From Pseudomonadota bacterium (lineage in GTDB: Bacteria > Pseudomonadota > Alphaproteobacteria > Micavibrionales > UBA2020): a stretch of DNA of 64,000 bases. Positions 28,240 through 37,215 of the stretch are shown in pieces (positions within the stretch are counted from its first letter, which is position 1; every line of letters begins with the position of its first letter). The notes beneath the pieces were generated by a model. That model made no database searches. It was not told where the DNA came from and saw nothing but the letters and a program-made list of their open reading frames with translations. The translations under genes were made by a program, and so were the position numbers. The stretch is taken from NCBI GenBank assembly GCA_021849295.1, contig JAJZTA010000003.1, forward strand, positions 89,497 to 153,496. The letters are read 5' to 3'.

Positions 28240-29217
28240 TCACGGGAAATAAATAACGCCTTTTTCGCGCTTTCTCATCAACGGCGGCGGCGTGACCGGC
28301 ATGCCCGCGGACAGCGCGCTGTTTTCCCTCGCGTTCTCCTGATCTTCCGCTTGCGTGATGGAGCGTTTGATGAGGATGAGCGAGATGCGGCGGTTGCGCG
28401 GGCTTGCCGGATAGGCGGCGATCAGCGGATTGTGGTCGGCGCGGCCTTCGACGTCGTGGATCTGCGACATGTCATAGCCGGCTTCCATCATGATGCGGCG
28501 GCTGGCATTGGCGCGGTCCGCCGAAAGTTCCCAGTTCGTATAGGTGGCGCCCTTGCCGTAGGGCGTCGAGTCCGTATGGCCGCGCACGGAGACCTTGTTG
28601 GGCAGCTCCTTGATGATGCCGGTGATCATGCTGAGAAGCTGCACGGTCTGCGGCAAGGGCTTGGCGCTGCCGCTCTTGAACATGGGCTTGCCGTTGGTGT
28701 CGATGATCTGTATGCGCAGGCCCTCGGGCGTCATGTCGATGAGCAGGTTCTTGCTATAGGCCTTGAGCGTGGGCATGGCCTCTATCGATTTGCGGATGTC
28801 GTTCGCGATTTTTTTGAAGGCGACCTGGTCTTCGTTGTTGAGCCGCGCGGTCTTCTGCGGGCTGTTGGTCGCGTTTTCGGTGTTGCCTTGCGGGCTGTTC
28901 GGGGTGACGACGTTGTCGGACGTCTTCGCGCCGCGCGGCGAGAACGTCGTGCCGCCGAGCAGTCCGCCTGATCCGCTCTGGTTCTGCGCGATCAGCGGGT
29001 TGGTGGGCGAAAAGTAATCGGCGATTTTCTGTTTTTCCTTGTTGGTGGTGACGCTGAGCAGCCACAGCAGAAGGAAGAACGCCATCATGGCCGTCACGAA
29101 GTCGGCGTAGGCGACTTTCCACGAGCCGCCGTGGTGGCCGCCGCCGACGACCTTCTTCACGCGCCTGATGATGATCTCTTGCTTCTCGTCGCCGCCCTTT
29201 TTTTCTTTTTCCGCCAC
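28240..29217 (-). CDS. motB: Flagellar stator protein MotB
   Basis: A 325-residue stator subunit with a single transmembrane helix (about residues 37-58) carrying the proton-binding Asp in KVAYADFVTAMMAFFLL. A C-terminal OmpA-type peptidoglycan-binding domain is marked by VSVRGHTDSTPY and LSADRANASRRIM. A Gly/Ser/Asn-rich linker with plug-like segment separates the two. It follows motA by 4 bases. Confidence 0.94.
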   Translation of the reverse strand: MAEKEKKGGDEKQEIIIRRVKKVVGGGHHGGSWKVAYADFVTAMMAFFLLLWLLSVTTNKEKQKIADYFSPTNPLIAQNQSGSGGLLGGTTFSPRGAKTSDNVVTPNSPQGNTENATNSPQKTARLNNEDQVAFKKIANDIRKSIEAMPTLKAYSKNLLIDMTPEGLRIQIIDTNGKPMFKSGSAKPLPQTVQLLSMITGIIKELPNKVSVRGHTDSTPYGKGATYTNWELSADRANASRRIMMEAGYDMSQIHDVEGRADHNPLIAAYPASPRNRRISLILIKRSITQAEDQENARENSALSAGMPVTPPPLMRKREKGVIYFP

Positions 29218-29221
29218 GGCG

Positions 29222-30085
29222 TCAGGCCATTGCTGTCAGATTTTGCGTGGCCTCTTCCACTTCGAGGAACGTGGGCTGGACGTCGTGCACCAGAATCTTG
29301 CGTCCGAACTCGACGGCGACCTGCGGCGCGGCGCCCTGCAGGAAGGCGAGGACGCAGGTTTTGATGCAGAGGAGATATTTGATTTCGGTGTCGGCGCGGC
29401 CCTGAATGGCGCTGGCGAGCGGCGCGATGACGCCGTAGGAGAGGAACACGCCCATGAACGTGCCGCACAGCGCGCCGCCGATCAGGTGTCCGAGGACGGC
29501 GGGCGGTTCGGTGATGGATCCCATGGTGTGAATGACGCCGAGCACGGCGGCGACGATGCCGAGGCCGGGCAGGCCGTCCGACATGGTTTGCACCGCATGG
29601 GCCGTATGGCTGCGCGTGGCGATTTCCGTGTCGATTTCCTGGTCCATCAGTGCCTCGACCTCGTGCGGCTTTTCGGCGCCGAGCGAGATCAGCCTGAGAT
29701 AGTCGCAGAGAAAGGTGAGCGCGTGATGGTTTTCGTAGAAGCTGGGGAATTTTTTGAAGAGGTCGCTTTCTTCCGGTTCCTCGATATGGCGTTCCAGCGC
29801 CAGCCAGCCTTTTTGCCGCGCTGTTTTGAAGATGGTGAACAGCACGCCGAGCAGCTCGATATACTGCTCTTTGCCGTATTTGTCTTTTTTGTAGATATTC
29901 TTGAGGTCGGTGAAGGTCTGCTTGACCGTATGCTGGGAATTGGCGACGAGATAGGCCATGCAGGCGCCGCCGCCGATCATCAGCCATTCAAAAGGCTGGT
30001 AGAGAACTTTCATGTTCCCGTCGTCGAGGACATACCCGCCGAAAACGCACAGAAAAACGCCGATGCCGCCGATAGCCTTAAACAT
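29222..30085 (-). CDS. motA: Flagellar stator protein MotA
   Basis: A 287-residue stator subunit with four hydrophobic segments, two near the N-terminus and two around residues 165-220 (LPGLGIVAAVLGVIHTMG). The cytoplasmic loop bears Arg/Glu residues that contact FliG, for example RSHTAHAVQTM. MotA4-MotB2 conducts protons and drives rotation. It is the first gene of a motA-motB pair, with a palindrome 18 bases upstream. Confidence 0.94.
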   Translation of the reverse strand: MFKAIGGIGVFLCVFGGYVLDDGNMKVLYQPFEWLMIGGGACMAYLVANSQHTVKQTFTDLKNIYKKDKYGKEQYIELLGVLFTIFKTARQKGWLALERHIEEPEESDLFKKFPSFYENHHALTFLCDYLRLISLGAEKPHEVEALMDQEIDTEIATRSHTAHAVQTMSDGLPGLGIVAAVLGVIHTMGSITEPPAVLGHLIGGALCGTFMGVFLSYGVIAPLASAIQGRADTEIKYLLCIKTCVLAFLQGAAPQVAVEFGRKILVHDVQPTFLEVEEATQNLTAMA

Positions 30086-30102
30086 TCATCTCCGCCTGTT
30101 TC

Positions 30103-30117
30103 ATGACGTTACGTCAT
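30103..30117. promoter_or_regulatory. Perfect 15-base palindrome upstream of motA
   Basis: ATGACGT-T-ACGTCAT has 7-base perfect arms and a one-base centre. It lies 18 bases upstream of the motA start in the 83-base gap to the arginase gene. It could be an operator for a dimeric regulator. The core TGACGT recurs near fliF (TGACGTCA, 12133-12140). Confidence 0.45.
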
Positions 30118-30168
30118 AACCCTTAAAGACCCATACCTCTTATAGTATGACCCAGCTTTCTTTTATCA

Positions 30169-31125
30169 TCAATCGTCAGATGCTGTTTTCGCAAAAACAC
30201 TTCCGATAATATCTTCAACGAGCGTGCGCGTTTTGTGGTTTTTGTCATTGTGGGGGTTGAATTCCGTTATTTCCAGAGCGCGGAAAAGAGGATGGCGGGC
30301 TGCCGCTTTTATACTCGGTAAAACTTCGGCGGGGATGAGCCCCGCCTTTTCCGGTGTGCCGACGCCCGGCGCGGCCTCGGGGTCGAAGCAGTCGATGTCG
30401 ATGCTCATGCCAAAACCGGCGGTGCCTGTGGTCGCGCGCTGCAGGGCTTCGGCATAGACTTCCTTGAAGCCGCGTTCTCTCACCTCATCAAGGTAATAGA
30501 CGCGGATATTGTGTTTCTGGACGAACTCTTTTTCCTGCGGCTCGAAGCTGTGAATGCCGATCATGCTGATATGCTCCGGAGAGAGCGTCGGCCTTGCACC
30601 GCCGATGCCGGTCAGTTGCGGCAGGCCCTCTCCGACAAGGGCGCTGACGGGCTGACCATGCCACCAGCCGCCCCATTTGCCGTACTTTGATGTTTCGTAA
30701 GTATGCGCGTCAAGGTGGGCGTCGAGCCAGATCAGGCCGAAGTTCTGTGCGGCACGAAGCCCCGCGACGACGCCCGACCATGTGCCGATCGCGGAGGCGT
30801 GGTCCCCGCCGATGACGACGGGAATATATTCATTTTCAATGGCATTGTTTGTGCAGTTAAACAATCTTCTCAACCCCTCGACGACGAGAGGCAATGTGTC
30901 TTCCTTCGTCGTCAGCGCGTCGTGGCGGCCGAGGAATTTGAGTCCGAGCGGGCCGCGCCATTTCGCGACGACGTCGCGTATGCTCAGCTGGTGCAGGACA
31001 TGATCCGCGCGCACGGACGCGGGACCGTCTTCGCAAAGATAGTTTCCGCAACCCCAGCCGCTGTCATACCCGATGATCTCTGCCTTGCAGGCGCGCGGCG
31101 ACAATTTTTCACTTATGGTATTCAT
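30169..31125 (-). CDS. rocF: Arginase
   Basis: A 318-residue ureohydrolase with all three manganese motifs: VVIGGDHASAIG, WLDAHLDAHTYE, and SIDIDCFDPEAAPGVGTPE. These are arginase-like rather than agmatinase-like, particularly the ending TEFNPHNDKNHKT. It hydrolyses L-arginine to ornithine and urea. The ATG at 31125 gives the usual length; an upstream extension to 31230 is rejected since it overlaps the region facing the divergent gene. No urease or ornithine genes are nearby. Confidence 0.85.
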   Translation of the reverse strand: MNTISEKLSPRACKAEIIGYDSGWGCGNYLCEDGPASVRADHVLHQLSIRDVVAKWRGPLGLKFLGRHDALTTKEDTLPLVVEGLRRLFNCTNNAIENEYIPVVIGGDHASAIGTWSGVVAGLRAAQNFGLIWLDAHLDAHTYETSKYGKWGGWWHGQPVSALVGEGLPQLTGIGGARPTLSPEHISMIGIHSFEPQEKEFVQKHNIRVYYLDEVRERGFKEVYAEALQRATTGTAGFGMSIDIDCFDPEAAPGVGTPEKAGLIPAEVLPSIKAAARHPLFRALEITEFNPHNDKNHKTRTLVEDIIGSVFAKTASDD

Positions 31126-31270
31126 GGAACATGTAACTCTTGTCCTAGGATGGATGACCGCCCGTTGAAAGTAAAGGCGGGAGTTGCTGTGTTTATCGAA
31201 AGTCCGTATTCCTGTTCTCTTTTCCGTCATTTACTGGAATACTGTTCCTTGGGAGTGTCGGGGGTTCGTC

Positions 31271-32098
31271 ATGCTGATGCTGTGCTGGTTTTATTGTATT
31301 CCGTTTGCGAAGTTGGCTTTCTTCGCGTCGGGGCCGTTTCTGTTCGTGCTGGCGATGTTCGCGCTGAAGCGCGGCGTGCGCCAGCAGCGCGGAACCCTGC
31401 GTCAGGTCGCCTTTTTCATGATGTTCGCCGCGCTGATGAAGATGACGACGGTGGACATCTACTTCCTGCGCCCGGACCTGCTGTGCCGTTTCAACGGATG
31501 CCACGACGGCGGCTTTTTCAGGTATGTGCAGGTCGGGGGATTGGCGGCGCTCGTGCTGCTCAGCCTTTTTTTATTCAACATGTACCGGAGCTTTGCGCAC
31601 GACAAGCCGCAAAAGCGCATCACGCCGGAGCAGGTGCATTTGTCGCTCTGGGCCAATATCGGCCTGTTGCTGGTGCTGGTGCTGATCGCCTGGCTGGCGG
31701 CGCCGTGGGCCGGCTACCTGACCGTCGGGCATATCCCCGCGTTTTTCGTGCGTATCCCGTGGCAGCATCTCGCCGAGCTGGATGTCGTCATTTTGCTCAT
31801 TGGTTTCTGGAAGCTGGAGGATTGCGTCTGGACGTATGACCCCGCGGAAAGAAAAAAGCGCGGCTTCAAGATAGACGTCTGGACGGCGAAGGACACGCTG
31901 TGGGTGTCCGTCGTGCTGCTGCTCATCGGGCTGGGGCTTTCTTACATATCGCACGATGTTTTGTCGATGAACACGCCGTCGCATAGCGCGCATATCAATG
32001 TCAATCTTGACAATCTGGACAAGCTCAAAGGCTTCGACGCGGTGCCTGCCACGGTTCCGCAGGTACCGGGCGGCATAAATCCGTCCGGATCGAATTAA
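31271..32098 (+). CDS. Six-helix membrane protein of unknown function
   Basis: A 275-residue inner-membrane protein with about six hydrophobic segments, spread along the first 235 residues, and a soluble Asn/Asp/Pro-rich C-terminal tail (HINVNLDNLDKL). A Cys-containing loop DLLCRFNGCHDGGFF between helices 2 and 3 is notable. No family is recognised. The start at 31271 is chosen because an upstream extension to 31184 lacks a ribosome site. It ends overlapping the stop of the convergent MshEN-protease gene. Confidence 0.6.
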   Translation: MLMLCWFYCIPFAKLAFFASGPFLFVLAMFALKRGVRQQRGTLRQVAFFMMFAALMKMTTVDIYFLRPDLLCRFNGCHDGGFFRYVQVGGLAALVLLSLFLFNMYRSFAHDKPQKRITPEQVHLSLWANIGLLLVLVLIAWLAAPWAGYLTVGHIPAFFVRIPWQHLAELDVVILLIGFWKLEDCVWTYDPAERKKRGFKIDVWTAKDTLWVSVVLLLIGLGLSYISHDVLSMNTPSHSAHINVNLDNLDKLKGFDAVPATVPQVPGGINPSGSN

Positions 32099-33027
32099 GC
32101 GCGGTATAGCCACCAGTTCTTGCTGTTGATGGAGAAGATCGGCTGGTAACGGTCGATGGCCGTGACGGGCTCGACCGTTTTGTTCTGGTTGTCGAGCACG
32201 AAATTATTGTTGCCGGACTGGACGATCAGGATGGCGTGCGAGAGGTCCTCGATCTTGTCTTCCACCACGGCGATTTTCAACTGGTCGGTCGTAAAGCCGA
32301 GCGCGCGCAGGGAGACGTATTTCGCGATGGCGTAATCCTTGCAGTCGCCGCCGCTGCCGAAGAACCGCGCCGCCGTCGCGTGCCAGTAGCCGTACTTGCC
32401 GTAGACATGCAGATCGTCGACATAAGGGATCTGGTTCAGGAACTTGTTGATGCCGTCGATTTGCGCCTGACGGGAAAGCCCCTGCAGCTCCCTGATTTCC
32501 TTCTGCCACATCAGGATGCCGGGCGAGGTCGCGTTGGGGTTTTCAAGCTGCGCCTGAAAACCGTCGATCAGCTCCGACCACTTCCTGAAGGGGGTGATGT
32601 CGTTATGGCGCGTGGCGTGCATGCCGAACAGATCCGGAGCCGCGGCGTTGTTCGTAAACTGCTGCGAGACGTTGGTGACCTGCGTGGACGTCTCTTGCGC
32701 CTGCGCCGCCACCGGCATGCCGAACTGCATCATCACGGCGATCCCCGCGGCCGCGGCGCGCATGCACCACTGTTCCGTCAGCGTCCGGTAGAGCTGGCCG
32801 GTGGTGAGGGCTTTTTGACGGATAAGGATGCCGCCGAGTTGCCCGCCGCTCTGGACTTGCGTTTCAAGGGCGTTCTGGAGCTGGTCTCCCGAGATCAGGC
32901 CGCTGGCCACCAGCAGGTCGCCGAGCTTGAAGGTTTTGATATTTCTGGCAAAAGCCCTGAAAAAGCTGCTTTTCAGGCCGGATTGTCCGGCTGTTTGGGG
33001 CTTGCGAGAGAAAGGTTTTTGCAACAT
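32095..33027 (-). CDS. MshEN domain fused to LapG/BTLCP-type cysteine protease
   Basis: A 310-residue two-domain protein. Residues about 33-87 form a MshEN-like repeat pair, FKLGDLLVASGLISGDQLQ and QLGGILIRQKALTTGQLY, the motif known to bind cyclic di-GMP in MshE-type ATPases. A hydrophobic stretch of about 23 residues (88-110) follows and may be a membrane anchor or signal. The rest is a bacterial transglutaminase-like cysteine protease with Cys229 (GGDCKDYA), His264 (LSHAIL) and Asp279 as a probable triad, as in LapG. LapG cleaves biofilm adhesins and is normally controlled by the separate c-di-GMP receptor LapD. Here both functions may be on one chain. Confidence 0.7.
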   Translation of the reverse strand: MLQKPFSRKPQTAGQSGLKSSFFRAFARNIKTFKLGDLLVASGLISGDQLQNALETQVQSGGQLGGILIRQKALTTGQLYRTLTEQWCMRAAAAGIAVMMQFGMPVAAQAQETSTQVTNVSQQFTNNAAAPDLFGMHATRHNDITPFRKWSELIDGFQAQLENPNATSPGILMWQKEIRELQGLSRQAQIDGINKFLNQIPYVDDLHVYGKYGYWHATAARFFGSGGDCKDYAIAKYVSLRALGFTTDQLKIAVVEDKIEDLSHAILIVQSGNNNFVLDNQNKTVEPVTAIDRYQPIFSINSKNWWLYRA

Positions 33028-33095
33028 AGTTTCCCTGTCGTTATCTGCTATAGGGTCTATTATTATGCTAAACGGTTAATAAAATATGAAAACCA

Positions 33096-33124
33096 TTGAC
33101 GGAATTTCATATTATTTATATATT
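33096..33124 (+). promoter_or_regulatory. Sigma-70-type promoter upstream of hldE
   Basis: TTGACG (33096-33101), a 17-base spacer and TATATT (33119-33124) precede hldE by about 65 bases. The same TTGACG -35 form is seen at the metalloprotease promoters. Confidence 0.6.
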
Positions 33125-33189
33125 ACGAACTTATGTAATGTATCCAGTCACTAGCATATCTCATGCAACACTCGCAGAAGAACATATAA

Positions 33190-34668
33190 ATGACTGAAAT
33201 AAAAGAGTTTTACAACAGCCTGGAGTCTCTTTCGTCGGTGCGCGTCCTGTGCGTCGGGGATGTGATGCTGGACCAGTTCATTTACGGCACGATCGAGCGT
33301 ATTTCCCCCGAAGCGCCGATTCCCGTCCTTCTGGTCGATCGCGAAAAGCACATGCTGGGCGGCGCCGGAAACGTGGTGGCGAACGTGGCGGCGCTGGGCG
33401 TGCATGCGACGCTGGCGACCGTGGTCGGCACGGACGCGACGGGCGTCGAAATCAAAAACCAGCTGGCGGCTGCGGGCATCGATTACGCGCTGGAAACCGA
33501 ACACAGCCGTGCCACGACGCGCAAAAGCCGTTTTATCTGCGGCCCGCAACAGGTGTTGCGCGTCGACCGTGAAAAGACCGTTCCGGTCTCCGCCGCGGTG
33601 GAGGACAAGCTGATCGAGCGCATCATGACGCTTGTGCCGCAGACGGACGCGATCATTCTCTCCGATTACAACAAAGGCCTGCTGACGGACCGGATCGTCT
33701 CCGCCGTCATCTCTTTTGCCCGCCAGCACAACAAGCCGGTGATCGTCGATCCCAAAGGCAAGAATTTCGCCCGTTATCATGGCGCGACCGTCATTACGCC
33801 CAACCGCAAGGAGCTTGAAGAGGCGACCGGCATGAAGGCGGGAACGGACGATGAAGTGCGCGCCGCCGCGCTGAAGCTGATCATGGAGTGCGGCATTGAT
33901 ACGGTGCTGGCCACGCGCAGCAAAGACGGCATGTCGATTATTTCGGAGAAAGACGCGCCGGTGCATATTCCGGCGCAGGTGCGCGAGATTTACGACGTTT
34001 CCGGCGCGGGCGACACCGTGGTGGCGACCTTTGCCGCGGGGCTTGCGGCAGGTTTTCCGCTGAAAAACGCAGCGCTGCTGGCCAATATCGCGGCGGGCAT
34101 CGTCGTCGGCAAGCCCGGCACGGCGACAGCTCGTCTTGATGAAATTCACGCCGTTCTTGCGGCACGACCGGGGAGGGAAACAATGTCTTCCGTTCAAAAT
34201 GGTTCCAAGTATGCGGCTATAGAAGATGCCGTCACGCAGGCCGAGCGTCTGCGCACGCGCGGCAAGAAGGTCGGGTTCACCAACGGCTGCTTCGATTTGC
34301 TGCATCCCGGCCATGTGTCGGTCTTGCGTCAGGCGCGCGCGGCCTGCGACTACCTGATCGTTGCGATCAACAGTGATTCGTCCGTCAAACGCCTGAAGGG
34401 GCCGTCGCGTCCGGTACAAAGCGAGACGGCGCGCACCGATATCCTATCAGCACTGGAAATGGTCGATATGGTCGTTGTTTTTGAAGACGATACGCCAATA
34501 GAACTTATCCGGAACATCAAACCGGACGTATTGGTCAAAGGCGGCCAGTACAAGCTGGAGGAGGTTGTCGGCTACGAGGTCGTTATGTCCTACGGGGGGC
34601 AAATAGTCCGCGCTGAAATGGAAGAAGGTTTCAGTACGACCGATACAATTTCCAGAATCCATGCATAA
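33190..34668 (+). CDS. hldE: Bifunctional heptose-7-phosphate kinase/heptose-1-phosphate adenylyltransferase
   Basis: A 492-residue enzyme of ADP-heptose synthesis for the LPS inner core. Residues 1-320 are a PfkB/ribokinase domain with FICGPQQVLRVDREK and the catalytic DVSGAGDTVVATFAAG. Residues about 345-492 are a nucleotidyltransferase with FTNGCFDLLHPGHVSVL and INSDSSVKRLKG. AGAAGAA precedes the ATG. It stands alone without hldD or gmhA in the window. Confidence 0.94.
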   Translation: MTEIKEFYNSLESLSSVRVLCVGDVMLDQFIYGTIERISPEAPIPVLLVDREKHMLGGAGNVVANVAALGVHATLATVVGTDATGVEIKNQLAAAGIDYALETEHSRATTRKSRFICGPQQVLRVDREKTVPVSAAVEDKLIERIMTLVPQTDAIILSDYNKGLLTDRIVSAVISFARQHNKPVIVDPKGKNFARYHGATVITPNRKELEEATGMKAGTDDEVRAAALKLIMECGIDTVLATRSKDGMSIISEKDAPVHIPAQVREIYDVSGAGDTVVATFAAGLAAGFPLKNAALLANIAAGIVVGKPGTATARLDEIHAVLAARPGRETMSSVQNGSKYAAIEDAVTQAERLRTRGKKVGFTNGCFDLLHPGHVSVLRQARAACDYLIVAINSDSSVKRLKGPSRPVQSETARTDILSALEMVDMVVVFEDDTPIELIRNIKPDVLVKGGQYKLEEVVGYEVVMSYGGQIVRAEMEEGFSTTDTISRIHA

Positions 34669-34731
34669 ATACACCATTTTTTAGCATATATAAAGACTTT
34701 TTCCTATAATCAAGCCCTTAGGAAGAACTTT

Positions 34732-34795
34732 TTAACCCTTTTGTGTCACTCTTTACTTGTAGGGGGAGGCTTTCACAATGGGGTGTATTATATAG
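34732..34795 (+). promoter_or_regulatory. Leader of the GspE-like gene with in-frame amber codon
   Basis: A strong Shine-Dalgarno GGGGGAGG (34762-34769) is 8 bases from an ATG at 34778, which encodes MGCII and then TAG directly before, and in frame with, the ATG of the main gene at 34796. Blocks TTAACCC, GGGGGAGG and GGGGTGTAT occur in the same order before the FlaG-like gene at 12380-12477. Either the main gene restarts after the short ORF or the amber codon is a mutation or read-through point. Confidence 0.4.
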
Positions 34796-37171
34796 ATGGC
34801 AGATAACCCTGTGCCCAATGAGGCAGCGAAAAATCTTTCAGCAAACGTGCCACCGCCGGTTGCTGCGGAGAAAAAGCCGCCGGTGAACGGTGCGTCATCT
34901 GCTGCGCCCGCCAACGGCGCGCCGCAGCCTGCTGCCGCACACGCGCCCAACGGCACGCCGCAGCCTGCCGCTGCCGTATCCGCGCCGCCGATCAACGGCG
35001 TGACGCAACCCGCCGCCGCAGTCAATACACAGGTTAATGGTGCGTCGCCGCCCGCAGTGGAAAAAGATCACTCGAGATTCCTGTCGACGCCGCCTGCTGC
35101 CGCGGCACCGCCGCCAGCCAGTGCGCCAGCTGCTGCCGCCGCAAAGCCATCGACGAGCACACCGCCGCCTGCTGCCGCGGCACCGCCACCCGCGACTGTG
35201 CCGACACCGCCGTCAACAGAGAAAAAAACGCCGGAGAGCGCACCTGCCGTCGCCGCAAAGCCGCCTGCAAGTGCGCCGCCGCCTGCTGCCGGCAAAGATC
35301 TGTCGATGAACGGGCCGCCGCCAACAAAGGCCGCGGATAAAAATCTTCCGGCCGCGCCAGGGGATACGGGGTCGAAGCTGCCTGCCAGCGGACAAACGGC
35401 CATGGTCACGACCGATGCGTCTCCCGTGCTCGCGGAAGAGATGCGGCTGGAAGAAGGCGCCGTTGAACAGAAGAAGTCCACAAAGCGCATCGGCGACCGT
35501 CTGGTCGAGCAGGGGCTGATCACCATGGATCAGCTGAACGTCGCGCTGCACGAAAAGCAGAAATCCGGCAAAATGGTCGGCCAGGTTCTGGTCGAGCTGG
35601 GGTTTGTCTCCGAGGCGTCCATCACGGCCTTTATCGCGGAAAGTTCGGGCCAGCAGCAGTTCGATTCCAAAAAGACCATGCTGGATCCGGAAGCGCTGGC
35701 GCTGATGACGAAGAAGGATGTGCTGAAATACCAGGCCATCCCCATCACCGTTTTGAAGGACAAAAACGAATTCAGGGTCGCGATGGTCGACCCCTATGAC
35801 GTGATGGCTCTCGACAAGCTGAAGCAGATCGTTCCGCGCGGTTACGATATCGTCCCGTTTGTCTGCCCGTCGACGGTCTTTACTGACGTGGTGCACAGGG
35901 CTTACGGCGTCACCAGCACCATCGAAGGGATTATGAAGGAGCTGTCGGGCGACAAAAAGGCGGCCAAGGAAAACATGGACAGCCTTTCGGAAGAGGAGGT
36001 CTACAGCCACCCGATCGTGCGCCTTGTCAACGCGATCGTTTTCGAGGCCGTCAAGATCGGGGCGTCGGACATCCACTTCGAGCCGGAAGAGAACTCCGTG
36101 CGCGTCCGCAACCGCATCGACGGCGACCTTGTGGTGGCACACGTCATCCACAAGGAATACTGGAACGGTATCTGCCAGCGCCTCAAGATCATGGCGGAAA
36201 TGAACATCGCGGACAAGCTGACGCCGCAGGACGGCCGCTTCGGCATGAGCATGGGCGGCCGCGAGGCCGATTTCCGCGTCTCCTGCCTGCCGACGGTGCA
36301 CGGCGAAAATATCGTGCTGCGTATTCTCGACCAGAACGCCAGCATCGTGCCGGTCGAAAAACTGGATTTCAGCGCGCACAACTCGCAGCTGATCGAAAAA
36401 ATTCTGGCGCGGCCGGAAGGTATCGTCGTGGTGACCGGCCCGACCGGCTCGGGCAAGACGACGACGCTGTATTCCATGCTCAATGCGATCAATACGCCCG
36501 ACGTCAATATCCAGACGCTGGAAGATCCGGTGGAATATTCCCTGAAAGGCATCCGTCAGGCGCACGTGCGCGAGGGCGGCGGCTTTACCTTCGCCGACGG
36601 CATCAAGGCCCTGCTGCGTCAGGATCCCGACATCATCTTCGTCGGCGAAATTCGCGACGAGGTGACGGCCGAGCAGGCGCTCAAGGCGGCCATGACCGGT
36701 CACCAGGTTTTCAGCTCCCTGCACACCAACGACTGCTTTGGCACGATCCCCCGTCTGGTGGACCTTAAATTGAAACCGGCGATGCTGTCGGGCGCCCTGA
36801 TCGCCAGTTTCGCGCAGCGTCTGGTGCGGCGCATCTGCACCAACTGCAAGGTGGAATATCAGGCGTCCGCCGAGGAGTGCCGCCTGCTCGCGATGGATCC
36901 TTCCAAGCCGCCGACCTTGTACAGGGGCGAGGGATGCGTGATGTGCAACGGCACCGGCTACAAGGGACGCGTAGGCGTGCATGAGGTCTTGTATGTCGAC
37001 GAGACGCTCGAAGAACTGATCGCGGCGGACCGTCCGATCGCGGAGATCAAAGCCGCCGCTTATAAAAACGGCTTCAGGAACATGGCCGACGACGGCGTCG
37101 AAAAAGTGCTGAAGGGCATGACGACGCTCGACTCCCTGATGAAATCAGTCAACTTCGCAAACCGTATGTAA
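34796..37171 (+). CDS. GspE/PilB-type secretion ATPase with MshEN domain
   Basis: A 791-residue protein. Residues 1-200 are a Pro/Ala-rich disordered region with NGAPQPAA-like and PPPAAAAPP repeats. A MshEN-type domain follows (about 229-290, RIGDRLVEQGLITMDQLN). The remaining 480 residues are a type II/IV secretion ATPase: Walker A GPTGSGKTTTLYSML near 548, Asp-box and Walker B DPDIIFVGEIRDE, His-box SSLHTNDC, and a zinc tetracysteine CTNC and CVMCNGTGYKGR. Such ATPases power pilus assembly or type II secretion. No pilus genes are nearby, so the machine it serves is unknown. Confidence 0.85.
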   Translation: MADNPVPNEAAKNLSANVPPPVAAEKKPPVNGASSAAPANGAPQPAAAHAPNGTPQPAAAVSAPPINGVTQPAAAVNTQVNGASPPAVEKDHSRFLSTPPAAAAPPPASAPAAAAAKPSTSTPPPAAAAPPPATVPTPPSTEKKTPESAPAVAAKPPASAPPPAAGKDLSMNGPPPTKAADKNLPAAPGDTGSKLPASGQTAMVTTDASPVLAEEMRLEEGAVEQKKSTKRIGDRLVEQGLITMDQLNVALHEKQKSGKMVGQVLVELGFVSEASITAFIAESSGQQQFDSKKTMLDPEALALMTKKDVLKYQAIPITVLKDKNEFRVAMVDPYDVMALDKLKQIVPRGYDIVPFVCPSTVFTDVVHRAYGVTSTIEGIMKELSGDKKAAKENMDSLSEEEVYSHPIVRLVNAIVFEAVKIGASDIHFEPEENSVRVRNRIDGDLVVAHVIHKEYWNGICQRLKIMAEMNIADKLTPQDGRFGMSMGGREADFRVSCLPTVHGENIVLRILDQNASIVPVEKLDFSAHNSQLIEKILARPEGIVVVTGPTGSGKTTTLYSMLNAINTPDVNIQTLEDPVEYSLKGIRQAHVREGGGFTFADGIKALLRQDPDIIFVGEIRDEVTAEQALKAAMTGHQVFSSLHTNDCFGTIPRLVDLKLKPAMLSGALIASFAQRLVRRICTNCKVEYQASAEECRLLAMDPSKPPTLYRGEGCVMCNGTGYKGRVGVHEVLYVDETLEELIAADRPIAEIKAAAYKNGFRNMADDGVEKVLKGMTTLDSLMKSVNFANRM
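35089..35187 (+). repeat. 24-base direct repeat in the Pro/Ala-rich coding region
   Basis: The 24 bases at 35089-35112 recur exactly at 35164-35187, 75 bases on (25 codons, in frame), encoding TPPAAAAPP-type peptides. A third partial copy is near 35277-35292. Such repeats allow in-frame expansion or shrinkage of the disordered region. Confidence 0.8.
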
Positions 37172-37215
37172 GGAAAGGCGTATGCGCCGCCGCGCGTTTT
37201 GCGCGGCCGTTGCCG

